Source of the DNA: Chionis minor
Lineage: Eukaryota > Chordata > Aves > Charadriiformes > Chionididae
Length of the DNA: 64,000 nucleotides
Direction of reading: 5' to 3'
Assembly: GCA_013398295.1 (NCBI GenBank)
Contig: VZSF01003323.1
Span: 186,001-250,000, forward strand
The first letter of the stretch is position 1. Each line of letters starts with the position of its first letter. Shown piece by piece: positions 1-12,500 of this stretch. Made by a program: the position numbers and the translations under genes. Under the pieces are notes generated by a model. That model worked only from the letters and a program-made list of their open reading frames with translations, did no database searches and was not told where the DNA came from.

Positions 1-3000
1 GAGGGTGATTTTTAGGGATGGGTGCTAGGCGCTCTGCAGCCTGGCACCGCTAGCAAAGGGCCCTGGAGAGCTTGCTGAAACCTGCCCTGCCCGCCACGGG
101 GTGCCGGGGATTCGTGTGGCAGTGGGAGCAGGTGGGCACAGCTCCAGAGAGAAACCCCAGCTCCAGTTTGCACTCGCGGCATGGATCCAATCCCAGAAGC
201 GGGTGGGGAAAAATGCAAGCCTCTCCCCTCTAGCCCTATGACATCGGCTCCGCAAAGCCGGCGTGCGTTCGCTGAGGCTTCCTGAGCAGGGCTGGGGCAT
301 AAGACCGAGTGTAAAAGAAATTAAACTGGGTCCTTCAAGGAAAGGAGCACCTCTTCGGCATGTTTCCCTGTCCTGGATGAGCCTCGTGGTGGGCCACAGT
401 GGCTACTTCCAAGTTGGCTGCTTGGTGAGTTTTAATTGAAATCTTGTGTGCTGACTGTGCCTGGGAAAATCAGGCTGTAACTAATGGGAATTGCTCATGA
501 CGGTGGCTAATTACCGTGATTAACTGAGCAACAGTTTGGGTGAGTCTTCCTCCTGCTTTCACTCTGCCAATCATCCCAGACCCCAGGGAGCGGCTGTGGT
601 AGCCGGGACGGGATGGTACCCTGCTTATCTATGGGTGTGGGGAGGTGGGTGGGAGATGCTGTGCAGCCCACTGGCGGTTGGGTGGTCCGGCCGGCTGTTG
701 CTGCTGCTCTACGTTCCATATACATGGAGTTTTTGCTCACTGGAGGCAGCTGGTGAGGGGGCATTGGTGGGTAGGCATGGCTGTAGCTGGGACCCCTCCT
801 GGAGAGCGATATGGGGTGAGGAACTCCATCTTAAGAGTGTGAGTTGAGGCATGAGGGACATGCTGGGAAACGGGGTTCAGCCCTTGAGTTTTCCCCATCC
901 CATCCTCTTCTGCGGGATTTTTCCTTCCCACTGGGTCCCCCCTTCATTTCTGCCGCATCAGACAACGGCTTTCGCTGTTTGATCAGCAGCTTACTAAGCA
1001 ACCTTAAAAAAACCTGTTTACAAAACACATCTCTGCTGATGCTAAGTGAGTCTGGTTCTGTGGGCTGCTACTCGCCGGCTCCGCTCAAAATGTGTCACTT
1101 GCACCGATCGTTATTTTTAGAGCCAAGGTCTGCAAAATGCAAAGGCTGGGCAGGTTTTTCCAGGATGCCAGATTCCCAGGAGGAGGAAGAGGGGACTGGG
1201 GTGATCTCTTGCTCTGTGCCAGTGTGTGGTGGCTGCCGCTTTCACCAGCATCCTTGACGAGACAATGCTCAAGCGGCTTTTCCTGTCTCTAAATGGAGAT
1301 TTATAAATCCTTTGCGTGTCTTTCTCATTTTCTTTTCTCCTGGTCCTCCTTGCTTTGTGTTCAGTGATATTCCTGCCTCCTTACTCCATCTTTGGATGGG
1401 TACAGTGACACTGTGCGTAGTGGGCCTGGCGGCTGCGGGAAGCTAGTCCTGTCAGGAGAGCATTGCTTCGTCCACCTTCATACCCATCTGTGCATGTCCT
1501 CTATCCCCTTCCAACCTGCTCTGACCCAGGCTGGAAAGCCATTGGTCTTGCACCCTCTATCCTAAACCCCAGCCCTACTGCCTGGCCTCTCGGAAACCCT
1601 CTCCTGCTGGCTTTCTCAGCTCGTCACAGCTGGGTGCTGAGCTTTGGAGTCTTCTTCCCCTTCCAACCTGGCCCGTCCCAGAGCTGCCACCCCTGGCACT
1701 GTCCCCGCACCATCTCCTCAGTAGCTCCTGGGGCAGGAGCTGGTGCAGGGAGCAGGGCTGAGCTGAACACACCCCCAAGCCCCTCTCCAGCGTCAAAAGT
1801 GTTACTGAGTTTTGGAGCACTTTCTGATCGGAGAGTAGCGTCACGGGACGAGGGATGCCCTTGAACCCTTTCTTATGCTTTGGGGTGATGCTGAGCAAGG
1901 AAAGGAGGAAAACGGCTCCTTGTGCTGTGGCTTGGTGGCCTGGGGAGTCCACGGGCATCCTGCATGTTGGCCCAGTGCATTGCAGTGGGGTCTGGTGGCC
2001 ACATGCAGGGGTTTCCCCGGCCTCGGAGACAGCAGTTTGGTTCAAGCTGAAATGCTCCTGTGGAGTGAAACTGGTTTGCACAAGGCAAATTCATGAGAAC
2101 AGGTAAGAAGGGTGATGAGAGGGTAGAAGCTTTGGAAACACCTGAACTTGGTGTTGCATATTGGACTAGGAAGTTGAAGGTTTGAAGGCTTTAGGTTTGA
2201 AAGCCATTTTTTTAAATCTGGTGGTGTTTTTCTTCTGGTGGATGTGATATAAAAAGCAAAATTGAAATGAAGCGTGTCTGCTGTGTTGGAGTAGACAGTT
2301 TCCACCAGCTTCCCCCCCCTTTCCCCCATTCCTCCTTTCTCTTGGCACTTTTTTCCCCGCAGCAACTTCTGGAACTGACACTTTCTTTGCTCAGCAGGTC
2401 TCTCCTGCCCCTTGCACAGCTCTCCCCCCGCACCCTGGGCTGGCAGCGCTTGCATGTGTTATTAAAGGTCTGGGAGGGAGAATTTCTCACTCTGCTGCAG
2501 GATTTTACCCTTCTCCCAATGAGTTATGGCAATGCACAAACATTAGCCTTAGTCCGTGCTCTTGTGTAGGACCTTTGGAGAGGTGTTGCTCTTTTCCCAG
2601 CACCACAGGGCCAGGTTACAGCCAGACATGAAGCTGGGTGGCAGGGATGCTGCAGCTGGCTCTGCTTGCTTTCTTTTCCAGTGCCGGTTTCCAGCCAACT
2701 GCCGAAACTTACTCAGTCATTCTCATGTCTCACTCGACTTACTTGTGACTGTCGTGACTTTGTTTTAGTCACTTTATCTGTTTTGCTCATGCAGAAAGCT
2801 GTTAGTGTTGCTGGGAGGGTTTATTAGCCTCAAAGCTGTCACCCGTTTCCTACTTGTTATTCCAGGTAGTTAATTTTCTTTCTGCTCCTTGAGAGCTGGA
2901 GCTTATTTTCCCTGTGATTCCCTCTGGAGTAAGGTGGCTTTCCAGCCTCTGCCCTGGAGAGGGTGATGGGGAGGGCTGTGGTGTGCCCGGGGATGGGGCC

Positions 3001-6000
3001 ATGGACCCGCCGCTATCCATTGTTGGGATTTCTGGGTGACTCGAGCTTGCTCGGAGCGAAAGCTACAATCTGAATTAATGTTTTAATTATCTCAGCCTCT
3101 TCCCCAAAGGCTGTTCTCTTTGTTTTTAATTTTGGAAAGCTCTCCTATGTGATCTCTCTCTTCTCTCGCTCCCATCATCCGTACTGTGCAGCTCACCCCA
3201 GGAAGCGAGCCGAAGGCGTGGATGCTTTCCATGGCATGAAACACGAACTGCTGCCGGGGGCTGCGGAGCAGCTCCTGGGAAGCAGGCAGGCAGGCAGCTT
3301 GGGCACCGATCCCACTGGGGCTCTCGCCCCAGCCTCCACGTGCCAAAACAGGCGAGTTTCTTGGCCCGGGCTTTCGGAAGAGGTGTTGGGTAAGGAGACG
3401 GGGAGCTCCTAAAGCAGCTTCTCCCGGGGTGCAGGTGATGGAGGAGAGCATGATGAGCATCTTGAAGGTGTCACCAGCTGCTTTTGGACCTTAGTGTGCA
3501 CTAGATCCACAACCGCAAGGGGTCTGGGTGCTGCTGTGGTGCTCTGTACCCTGGGGAATGGCACGTAGGGTGCAGAGGATGGGGACAGTTCCCGGGGCTG
3601 GTGAGCACTGTCGCTTCTGCAGCAAAGTGAGCGGCGTGGTGTCAGTTCTCTGCAGTGCTGTGCTCCTCCTGCCAGGGGGGCACAAGGACAGGGGAGGGGT
3701 CTCTGGGGCACTGCTGTTTGCTTCTCTGTGCCTGGAAGAGGGAAAGGAAAGTGTGTGTGCATGCGCATATGTGTGATAATCGAGCCCTGTCATCTTCGGA
3801 AGGAGTATCCTACCTGCAGTGCCAGTGCAGGAGAACCGGGGTGAGGTGATGAGAAGAAAGGCTGAAGCTGCTCTATTGGATGAAATATGTATTTTAGAAA
3901 TAAAAGGCGTATGCTGTGATTGGAGCACCCTGCAGCAGGAGCAGTGTCATGTCAAAGTGAGGATTTAAATGCTTAAAAAAAATCAGGTTGGACAGATATG
4001 ACAGCAACTTACAGTATTTTCATCTCACTCTGTTATTCATCAGTTCCCTTAATAATTCAGGCTTTTTTTTTTTTTTTTAATATGTTAGAGGAGACCAGAC
4101 AAGGCAAATAAGTGAAATGTGGCTCCTGGAGCTACAGAGTAAGGACTGAGGCTTGACAGTTCTCCCTTCTAAGTGATACTGGATTCTTGCTATTAGGAAA
4201 CACGAGTGCCCTGCACTGGGAGCTGATCACCCCATCTCATGCTCTTGTAGCACATCAACATTAGCATTGCTTTGTGGGATTGCGTTGAGAAATGCTTATA
4301 TCTGAGTAGGTGAAGCTGTTTTACTGCGGCAGTCTAAATTGTACTGGCATACTGGGGTGAGAAGGACCCTTGGCTCAGAAGCTGAAATGGGGGTCTCATC
4401 TGTGTGGCGATATTTGCGTGTATAAAATGGGGACTGAGGGAGATCTTCGACTGCTGGCCTTCCCAACCCAAGTCTCTACACGAGGCTCCTCTGAGGTGGG
4501 ACCGGGTGGACGTAGTCAACAGAAATAGGTGCTGCCTGTGCAATGCTGGCGCCTTCATGGGCATCCTGCACTGCTGCCGTTAAATCACCCAGGCTGCTGG
4601 TGGCTGTTGCTGTGCATCACTGGGAGGAGAAGACAAATAACCTCCCTCGGGCCGTGCACAGTTCCCAGCACAATATATAAAAGCTGTCTTGAGGAGTGTT
4701 TAATGTCTTTCCAAAGGGTTTGGGGGTATGGGTGGCTTGAAACGTCTCCTTACGTGCTGGTTGCATTAGATGCTTTGCTTGGATTTTAACTCCTTTTCTT
4801 CCCCTTTTTGGGGGGGTTCTAGTTTTGTAGATTCAAGGGTTGAAGGCTGCAGGTTCTTGGCTGCTGTATCCTGCTGTTTCCTGGAGATGCAGACATTGCA
4901 TTGGGATATAGAAACATGTAAAAATAATGATTTGTGCTCTAAAAATGAGCAGAAAACTGTTAGCGCTTCTTGTGTTCACGTTTTCAGGTGTGTTTCCGCT
5001 TTCTGAAGCTTTGGGGCCAAAGAGGGAGCAGAGGGAGGGCTGGAAGGAACTTCTAGTCCAGTCTTGTTTTGGCTGGGGGGCAGTTTATTCTGGTGGCCTC
5101 TCAGCGATGCTTGGTGTGGTTGAGGATGCTCTTGCCTCCATTTCCTCCTCTTGATGCCAAACAACTGCACTTCTTCCTGCCTTTCCTCCAAACTCATGCT
5201 TTTCCAAATCGTGCTTGTTTTCTGGACTCTTCACTAAATCAGCATCTTCCGTGGTGTGTGGTTTTGTGTTTTGTTGGTTGGTTGGTTTGTTTTTTTTTTT
5301 CCCCTCTGAGGCCTCAGTGCCTGGGGTTGCTTTGGGGATTTTCAGGCACCGCTGCTCATCTAGTGCTGAGCCAGGATTGCATCTCCATAGTGGGTGTGTG
5401 GGGCTGGGCCAGCCCTTCCTCTTGAGTGAGCCGAGACTTCTACCCTTTCCCGTCTCCAGGCACCCCCAGGGTTTTGAGAAATAACCGAAACCTCATTAGA
5501 TTTGCAGGATCCCTCAGGCACACAGTGGTGGAGCGGGATGGCAGGCTGTTGCTGGCTCTACAGGGGGGGTACTTGGGGGCTGAGCTTTGGTTGGAGCATC
5601 CCTGTGGCGTGGTGCCCTGTGTTGAGGCTGGACTGGCTTGGCTGCCGCATCCGGGTGGCACCACCGCGATCCTCTCCTAGCCCAGGATGTCACACACCGG
5701 CAGGGTGGGCAAGAGACGCCTGGAGAAACCTTGCGAGGAAGAGTGGGGAGAGCTTGCTCCAGCCAAAACGCTGTGGCTTGGCCGCCCACTCCTGCCTGCC
5801 TGTGCTGCTGGGGGCCACCCCCCTCCCCGGCACGGGACGGGGTGGTAGTCACACGCCGCCGGTGTTAGTCATGTTAGGAAGCACGCTGGGGCCAAGGTGA
5901 TGATGCCCGTGCAAGCTGTGAGAGTCATAAAGATAGGTAGAGCCTATCTTTAACAAGGATCGCTCCGGATCCAGAGGGGGCTTAACCGGTCCCGGTGTAG

Positions 6001-7229
6001 CAGCTGGCACAGGGTCCCAGGATGCCATGAGGGTTGGGTGAGCCATGGCAGGCACTGCAGGAGTTGTGGGTGGTGCAGCCTGAGGTGAGCACCTGTGGGC
6101 TTTCCCCTTCTGCACCCCGTGAGTGTGTTGGGGCTGCACTGCCGCCACGAGGCTGGCTGGGGTGAGGGGCCTGCTGCCTGAGTTTTTCCTAGATGGAAAA
6201 CTTATGGCTGGGTCAGAAGCTGGCCCTAGGGATGCTGAGGAGCATCAGCAGCTCCATGCAGGCTTGGCTGGTGCTGAGCTCCTGTCCCTTGTCCACCGGT
6301 GTGCACTGCTGTGACTGGGCGCTTGGCACGGGAGCGGGTCTGAGTCCTGCACATCCCTGTGCATCACCCTGGAGGGATGCGGTGGTCCCCGGGGTGAAGC
6401 CCAGCAACAAGGATGGATGAAATCAGGCCAGGTCCTCTTTGGTTTAGGATGAGCCTCTTTTCCCTTCTGCCAGCCCTGGGTAAGTCTCTTTAGGTGACAG
6501 CACGGCAGCTGCACTCTCACCCGGGCAGTATGGGGACAGCCTGTGTCCTCATGCCTGGCTTTGGACCTGAGGGCAGAGGTGCAGGTGTTACTTCTTGAAT
6601 AACAAGCTGCTGAAGCGGATGCTGAATATGAAAGCAGCAGTGAGGTACCATGGTTAGTGTTGTCCTTTTGAAAGGAAATGCAATAGCAATCTGTTATGGA
6701 AGATTTCCCCCCTTTCCCCCCCTTCTTCCTTTGATTTAATAATTTGGCATTCACAGCGTGGGGATTTTCTGGGAGATGGCATGAGGCTTCTTCTACTATG
6801 GGTTGGGTTGTTTTTCTTTTTCCTTGCTACGGTAGCTTTAGAAATTTATCATCACTGCTCTGGTTTTGGGCTTTCTTTTTTTTTTTCCTTGGCATATGGA
6901 AGTAACAAGCTTGGAATAAATGCGATCCGTTAGCCGTTTCAAGCAGGCTGCACGTACATGGTGCTCCACGTCTCGCAGCAGACTGGGGTTTTTAGAAACG
7001 CTCTGTTTTGGCCTTGTGTTAAAGCTCCTGTGGACTGTGGAGAGCACCCAAGCCTCCTTAGAGGCTGCGTTGCTTGGTGTGTAGCATCCTTGGGCCAAAC
7101 CTGCTCATGGAGTTAGGCTGTGTGGTGGGGTCTGTGCCCATAGCATTGCTTCCTGGACTCCAGGTGTACTGGGCCACATCTGGACCAAGCAGCACACCAT
7201 AGTGCTGCACCACCATGCTTAGTGCTATG

Positions 7230-7382
7230 GTCTTTTGGTGGAGTCTCCAACTCTGGAGACATTCAAAACTTGCCTGGGCGCCATCCTGTGCAACCTGCTG
7301 TAGGTGGACCTGCTCTGGCAGGAGGGTTGGACCAGATGATCTCTAGAGGTCCCTTCCAACCCCTAACATTCTGTGATTCTGT
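7230..7382 (+). mobile_element. CR1 LINE 3'-end fragment
   Basis: The + strand carries the typical avian CR1 3' end. It reads GGAGTCTCCAACTCTGGAGA, then a CTGCTCTGGCAGGAGGGTTGGACC-like block, then GGTCCCTTCCAACCCCTAAC, ending in ATTCTGTGATTCTGT, the short terminal direct repeat of CR1. No reverse transcriptase frame remains, so this is a 5'-truncated dead copy. It is the strongest single indicator that the genome is avian. The 5' boundary is approximate. Confidence 0.9.
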
Positions 7383-8424
7383 CCTCATCCAAATTGCTCA
7401 CTTTGATTTTTTCAAATGGGATGGGAAAGAAAGCCTGTAGGCAAAAGGAGCTTGGCATTGGCTTCGCTCCCAGTTGTTTGCTGGGGTGGTGTGGGAGAGC
7501 CCCAGCTCTTGTCTGGAGATCCAAGGTGGCTGGAAAGAGCCTAAAACCAGTGTGGGCTATTCTTGCCTCTGGAGAAGTTTCTCCAGAGGGGTAACTTGTG
7601 TGCCAAGGCTATGCTGTGTCTTATGTCTAGAAGTCCATTGGTGGCTGTGTGTGATCTGCAGCCAGCCTTCCCTACCCCACGCTGTGGGGCTGCTGACTGC
7701 TTGGAAAGTTCTTCATGGCCAGTTTGACAATTTCTTTTTGCACTTGCTGGTGTTAACGAGCTTCGCTGCTGAATTTCTGAGGCCAGGCGTTCTGTGCAAA
7801 ATGAAAATGAGTGTGGTGGAAACTATCCGTGAGTGTGAGCGAGGAGGGGTAGGGGTGTGGGTATAAGTGGGTGCTCCAGCAGCCTGACCCACAGTTGGTG
7901 TTGGGTGACACAGGGTGTCTCGGGAGGTGCAGGAAGGGCAGATACTGGGAGTGCTGCAGATGTTTATCCACAGAGAGCGGCTCATCTTGTATGGACCGAG
8001 ATGCAGTCTGTGTGTGCAAGGCCAGCGATGGATGGGGAGATGTCCCAGGGGTGTGTGGGTTGTGCCTGAGAAGTGACTGGTACGTGGGGTGTCTGCTCTG
8101 GTCTGTACTCAGCTGACAAAGGGGGTGTCCTGTTTGTAGGAGTAACTTTATCTTGCAGGTGCTCAGTACTTTGGCTTAAGGGTGTTTTTGGAGGAGAGAT
8201 GGGACAGGTTTGTGTTTTGTTGTCCAACCGGTGCTTCCTCGATGAGGAATTGTGTCAGAGAAAGGGAAGGGCAGGGGAAGAGGGAACGGCAAAGGGCTGG
8301 ACACAAAGCCTGCTTCCTCCCTGTTGGGATACTAGAGTTGTTTCACTCGGAGGCTTTAGGAAAGAAAAGAGGACCAGGACAGACCAGTTGCCTTCACCTA
8401 TTTTCCCCGACCCCAGAGCAGGTC

Positions 8425-8478
8425 GAGCTGAACATCACTTGCAGAGGGGGCAATGAGCTGAGCATCACTTGCAGAGGG
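8425..8478. repeat. 30-bp direct tandem duplication
   Basis: Two copies with a 30-base period start at 8425 and 8455. Each begins GAGCTGA and continues CATCACTTGCAGAGGG. The first 24 bases differ at one position (A versus G). No coding frame is supported here, so this looks like a recent local duplication in non-coding DNA. Confidence 0.85.
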
Positions 8479-9572
8479 TGCCAGTGCTGGGTAGCCATGG
8501 GGCAGAGCCCACGAGCAGCTCTTGGAGCTGGGAAAGACTAGAAGCTTTGTCCCAGCAGCTGCTGCTTTAGGGGAAGCCTTGGTTTTTCTGGAGAGGTGGT
8601 CCTGGCTGCAGTGCTGATCCCTGTGGAGCCTGTGCCAGGTGCTCTCTGAGACTGAGGATCCCATCTGGGTCCTCACAGGCTTTAAGCACCATCTGTTTTC
8701 AGGTGGGGACTGTAACAAATTGCTGGCCTATCTGTAGGGGCTGTCCAGCCTGTTGTGGTCAGAGGGAAGGGTGTAAAACCCAAGGAAGCACAAACGCTGT
8801 ATTCGCAGATGGTGATTCTGCACTATGGGTTTTAATACAGCCCTAGACAGACCAACAAGTACTGGAGCTCTGGTGGCTAAGACTTAAACCCAGAAAATGA
8901 CCTGGTTTAAACCCTAAATTATGTATGGGAGTCATGTATCAGCTCCAGCCTGGCCAGGGTGACTGTGTCGGAGTGGTACCCTCCTGGGAGGGATGAATTT
9001 TGGTCACTGTCACTCAGAGGGGTGGAAGCGGGGGGCTGGGGACCATGAAGGATAATTTCTTGGATTGCCCCAGCTTGCTTGAACGTCTTGCCAGTGCTCT
9101 GAAGCCTGCCGGCAGACAGCGGATGGCTAGCCTGGGAAAATCAATGGCGTTAAACTATTTAGGAAGGAGCGAGGGGGAGTGACGCTGCCAGAAATAGCAT
9201 TGCCCGCTTCTGAGTTGCCGAGGCTCTGAAAGCAAATGGTCTCTGCCGGTGTCCAGCCTGAGCGTGCAGGAGGGGGGTGGTGGTGGTGGGGCAGTGCCGA
9301 ATTACACGGCAGCAGCGCTGGAAGGCTGTGCCATGCTGGAGGAGAAACCCCCAGGCGGTGGCAGGCTGAGTGACATACACCGGCAGTCTCGCGCTGCTGG
9401 TCCTCAGCCATCCTCGAGATGTCTAAAAATTACAGATGGCAGTTTCCTAGTGTAAAAAGAGCTGTGTGCCACCCGCGGAAGAGCCTTGTCTGCCTTCCTG
9501 GAGACAGAGAGGGATGGATGGGGGGGGCCCACCGATTAGCAGCCGCTTCCGTGCTCCGCAACGTGGTTGCCG

Positions 9573-9586
9573 ATATTTGCAAATAT
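9573..9586. promoter_or_regulatory. Perfect 14-bp palindrome containing an octamer motif
   Basis: The sequence ATATTTGCAAATAT is its own reverse complement and contains ATTTGCAAAT, the core recognised by POU-domain (octamer) factors. It lies in a stretch of lower GC content (9540-9680) with further AT-rich motifs such as ATAAATTTATGAGCTAAT. Binding is inferred from the motif only; a chance occurrence is possible. Confidence 0.35.
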
Positions 9587-12500
9587 GGTAAAGTCCAAGC
9601 TCCGAGCACACACACTGCTGTAAAAGGGCCAATTTTGTGATAAATTTATGAGCTAATTCAGCCGTCGGGCATCATTTCAGTAGAGAGACGGGGCTGACAA
9701 GTGATGCGGTCAGCTTGGGTCAGAGTAAAGCTCCTTCTATCTCCCTGCCTAGCCTGGCTGCTCAGCCAGGACTGTGGAGGATGCTGGGCTGGACTGGTGT
9801 GTGTCTTAAGAAATACAAGGAACAATGTAAGAAATAGGATGTACGTTGCTTTTCGCCTGCTGGATCTTCCCAGGCTCTGGCTATCGGCAGCACAGAGCTT
9901 GGCAGTTGCAGCTAGGCTGTTATTCCTGGCTGTCCCTGCCCTCCTCTCCTCCATGAATTAGTCTCATCCTTGTTTTGAGCTCATTTGTGCCGTGCTTAAG
10001 TGTCCCGCAAAGCACTTATCTAGCAGGAAGGTTGCTTTTGTGTAAATTATTCTGAGGAATGTGCTTCAGCGGGATGAAACAGCCACGGTGAAATAATACC
10101 ACAAATAAAGAGGAGAAGGGAGGCAATCGTGGTATTAACAGCTCAATGCCAGCAATTGTAGCAAACTGATGAAAGAAGGGAAAGAGGAGCTGAATGAGCT
10201 CTCGCCAAAACAAGAAACATTTTGAGGAGGAGAGGGAGCCTGATGGATAAAGCGGTGGCTTTGATCCCAAAGGGAGGTGCTGGAACCGCCGGCGCTAACG
10301 GAGCGAGGCAGACAGTGGGCGATAAGCACAGTTGTGGCTGGGTTTTGGAGGGGGAATTGGGCACTGGGGTTGGGGGCAAAGCTGCGCTGATGGAGGGAGG
10401 AGGGGAGGCCACCAGCAGCGGCTGGGGCCTGACTGGGTGTATCTGGAAGAGCAACACCTAAAAATGCTGTGTTCTGTGCCTGTCCCCTTGCCCAGATGGT
10501 TTCCAGAAGCGCTAACCTTTCACTTGGCACCTTAGCGAAGCGGCTGGGCTTGTGCCCAGGCTAGCTTAGCCCGTGGCTCCCCGCCGGGTCCAGGAGCGGG
10601 GCTGCCTTCAGAAGCCATCAGGAAGCACCCAGTTTTTCCCAAGGGATTTGGTGGTGTCCCCTGAAGGAGGAGAAGGGCCCTTGGGACTTCCTGGGTGTGT
10701 GTGCATTGGGTGGGAGGTGAGGACTGGGCACTTGCTGAGCCGGGTTACTAGTCCTGGAAGAAAAAGCTGAATTGCTGAAATGTTCTTTTTTAGCTCCCCA
10801 TAAATGTTTATTTATTTTCCTCCCATCTCCCGTACTGTAGGAGACTGGGGAGAAACTGGGCTTGGGGGAAGAGCTCTGTGTGTGTGTGTGGCAGCTTGGA
10901 GTGGCTGAGGGTGGCAGGGATGGGTGAGGATGAGGAGGAAGGGCAGGGGCTGGTCCAGGCTTTTGCCCTGAGCAGCTGAGTGTCCTAAGGCACGCTCTCC
11001 TACCCTTTGGAGTCAGCAGGGAAGCTGATTGCTTGCTAAAGGGGTCTCAAGTCCCGATTTGCGCATCTGTTTTGTTGACATGCAAGAAATACCTTTTTAT
11101 TGTCTGTTTATCCTAACCCAACTCAAGCTGGAATAAGGTAAAATGTAAATCCACTCTGTTTTCTGCAGCGTGCAAGGTAAACAGGGAAGGGTTATAGAAG
11201 ACCTGGGTAAAGGAGCAAAAGGAAAACCTGCCTTTCCTCCTTTTAGATGGAATCAAGAAGGTCTTGCTCTGTTTACCCAGAGATTTGGCCTGACTCTGGG
11301 ATGCCCAGCCCGCGCGGAGGATGCCTAGCAGACTTTCTAGTCTTAAGCATGGCAGGACAGACTGATTCTCTTTTCTTTTTCACTGTGCAATTTGTGCAAG
11401 AGACAGTCTTTTTTTTTTTTTTTTTACAAACAATAAGACCTTTTCAGTGAGTCTTTGTACATAATGAGAACAAAAGTCAAAGAAGAATAAAGCCTGCCGT
11501 TGCTCACCTTTAAAGCATCCCTTTGTTTTAACCTCTCAGGGGTGCTGTGACTCCTTGTGCCGGGAATCTGATGTTTGCATGATCATATAATTACCTTTGC
11601 AGGTCTATTAAGTAATGACACACATTGTGGTTTGTGAGTCACCTCAGTGAAGGCACTGTTGGAAACGAGAACTTTTTCTCCCAGGCTTTGCCAGGTTAAA
11701 CAGGAATATTGTTGTTGTTTTTTTTGCTAAGTTTCCTGGCTGGAGGGAAGAAGGGCAGTCCTAAAGAGCTGCCATGGAGCCCAGTGGGGGTGAAACGCAA
11801 GGAGGAAGCCCAGAAGGCTGACCTGGGAGATGGTCATGGGATGCTGTCCTACTGCAATGCTGTAGACCAAACAGCCTGTGTGTCCTTCCTGACCTATCCC
11901 AGCAGGCAGTTCCTGGCGAAGCAGGACATAGTTGGAGAAGCTGTTAGCTGTAGCTTGAAGCCAGAATTGGGACATGTGCTGACAATGCCCAGGATTCATC
12001 GGGTGCCATTCAGACCCATGACCACCCTTTAGGGCTCCCAGACTGAGCAGCTCCCAGGTCTCATGGTCCATCTTGGAACCATGTGTGTTCAGCCTACCTC
12101 GGCACAGGGGAACAAACTTTTCTAGGGGCAGCGCTCAGGAGGCCTGGATGCTCCACGACTCCCTGTTTTTCCTTCTGGATTTACTTCAAACCCTCTTTGT
12201 GTCTGTGGCTTTAGTCTGGCCTGGGTTTCTTATCTCCTACATGAAAAGCAATGGCCTGTTCTCAGCCCCTTCCCGCGTGCTGCCTCATTTCAGGTGCTCC
12301 AGAGTGAGCAGCAAGGGCTGGGTTGTCTTCTGCCCGCAGTGTTTCCCAGAGACCGCTCTATTTATTTTTTAAAGCCTTTTCTTTCTCTGTTGCACAGCAA
12401 CTTCTAACACACCCTGGCTCGTGCTGGCAGCTCCTGCTCCTCTCTACCTTGGCAATTCTTGCAGCCGCCTTTGGGCGGAGAGTGGTGGGGACCAACGCTG

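Noticed and set aside
5040..5110. Possible diverged CR1 (GGCTGGAAGGAACTTCTAGTCC-like)
   Set aside because: Only a short stretch resembles CR1 and the neighbouring blocks do not follow; too weak to list.
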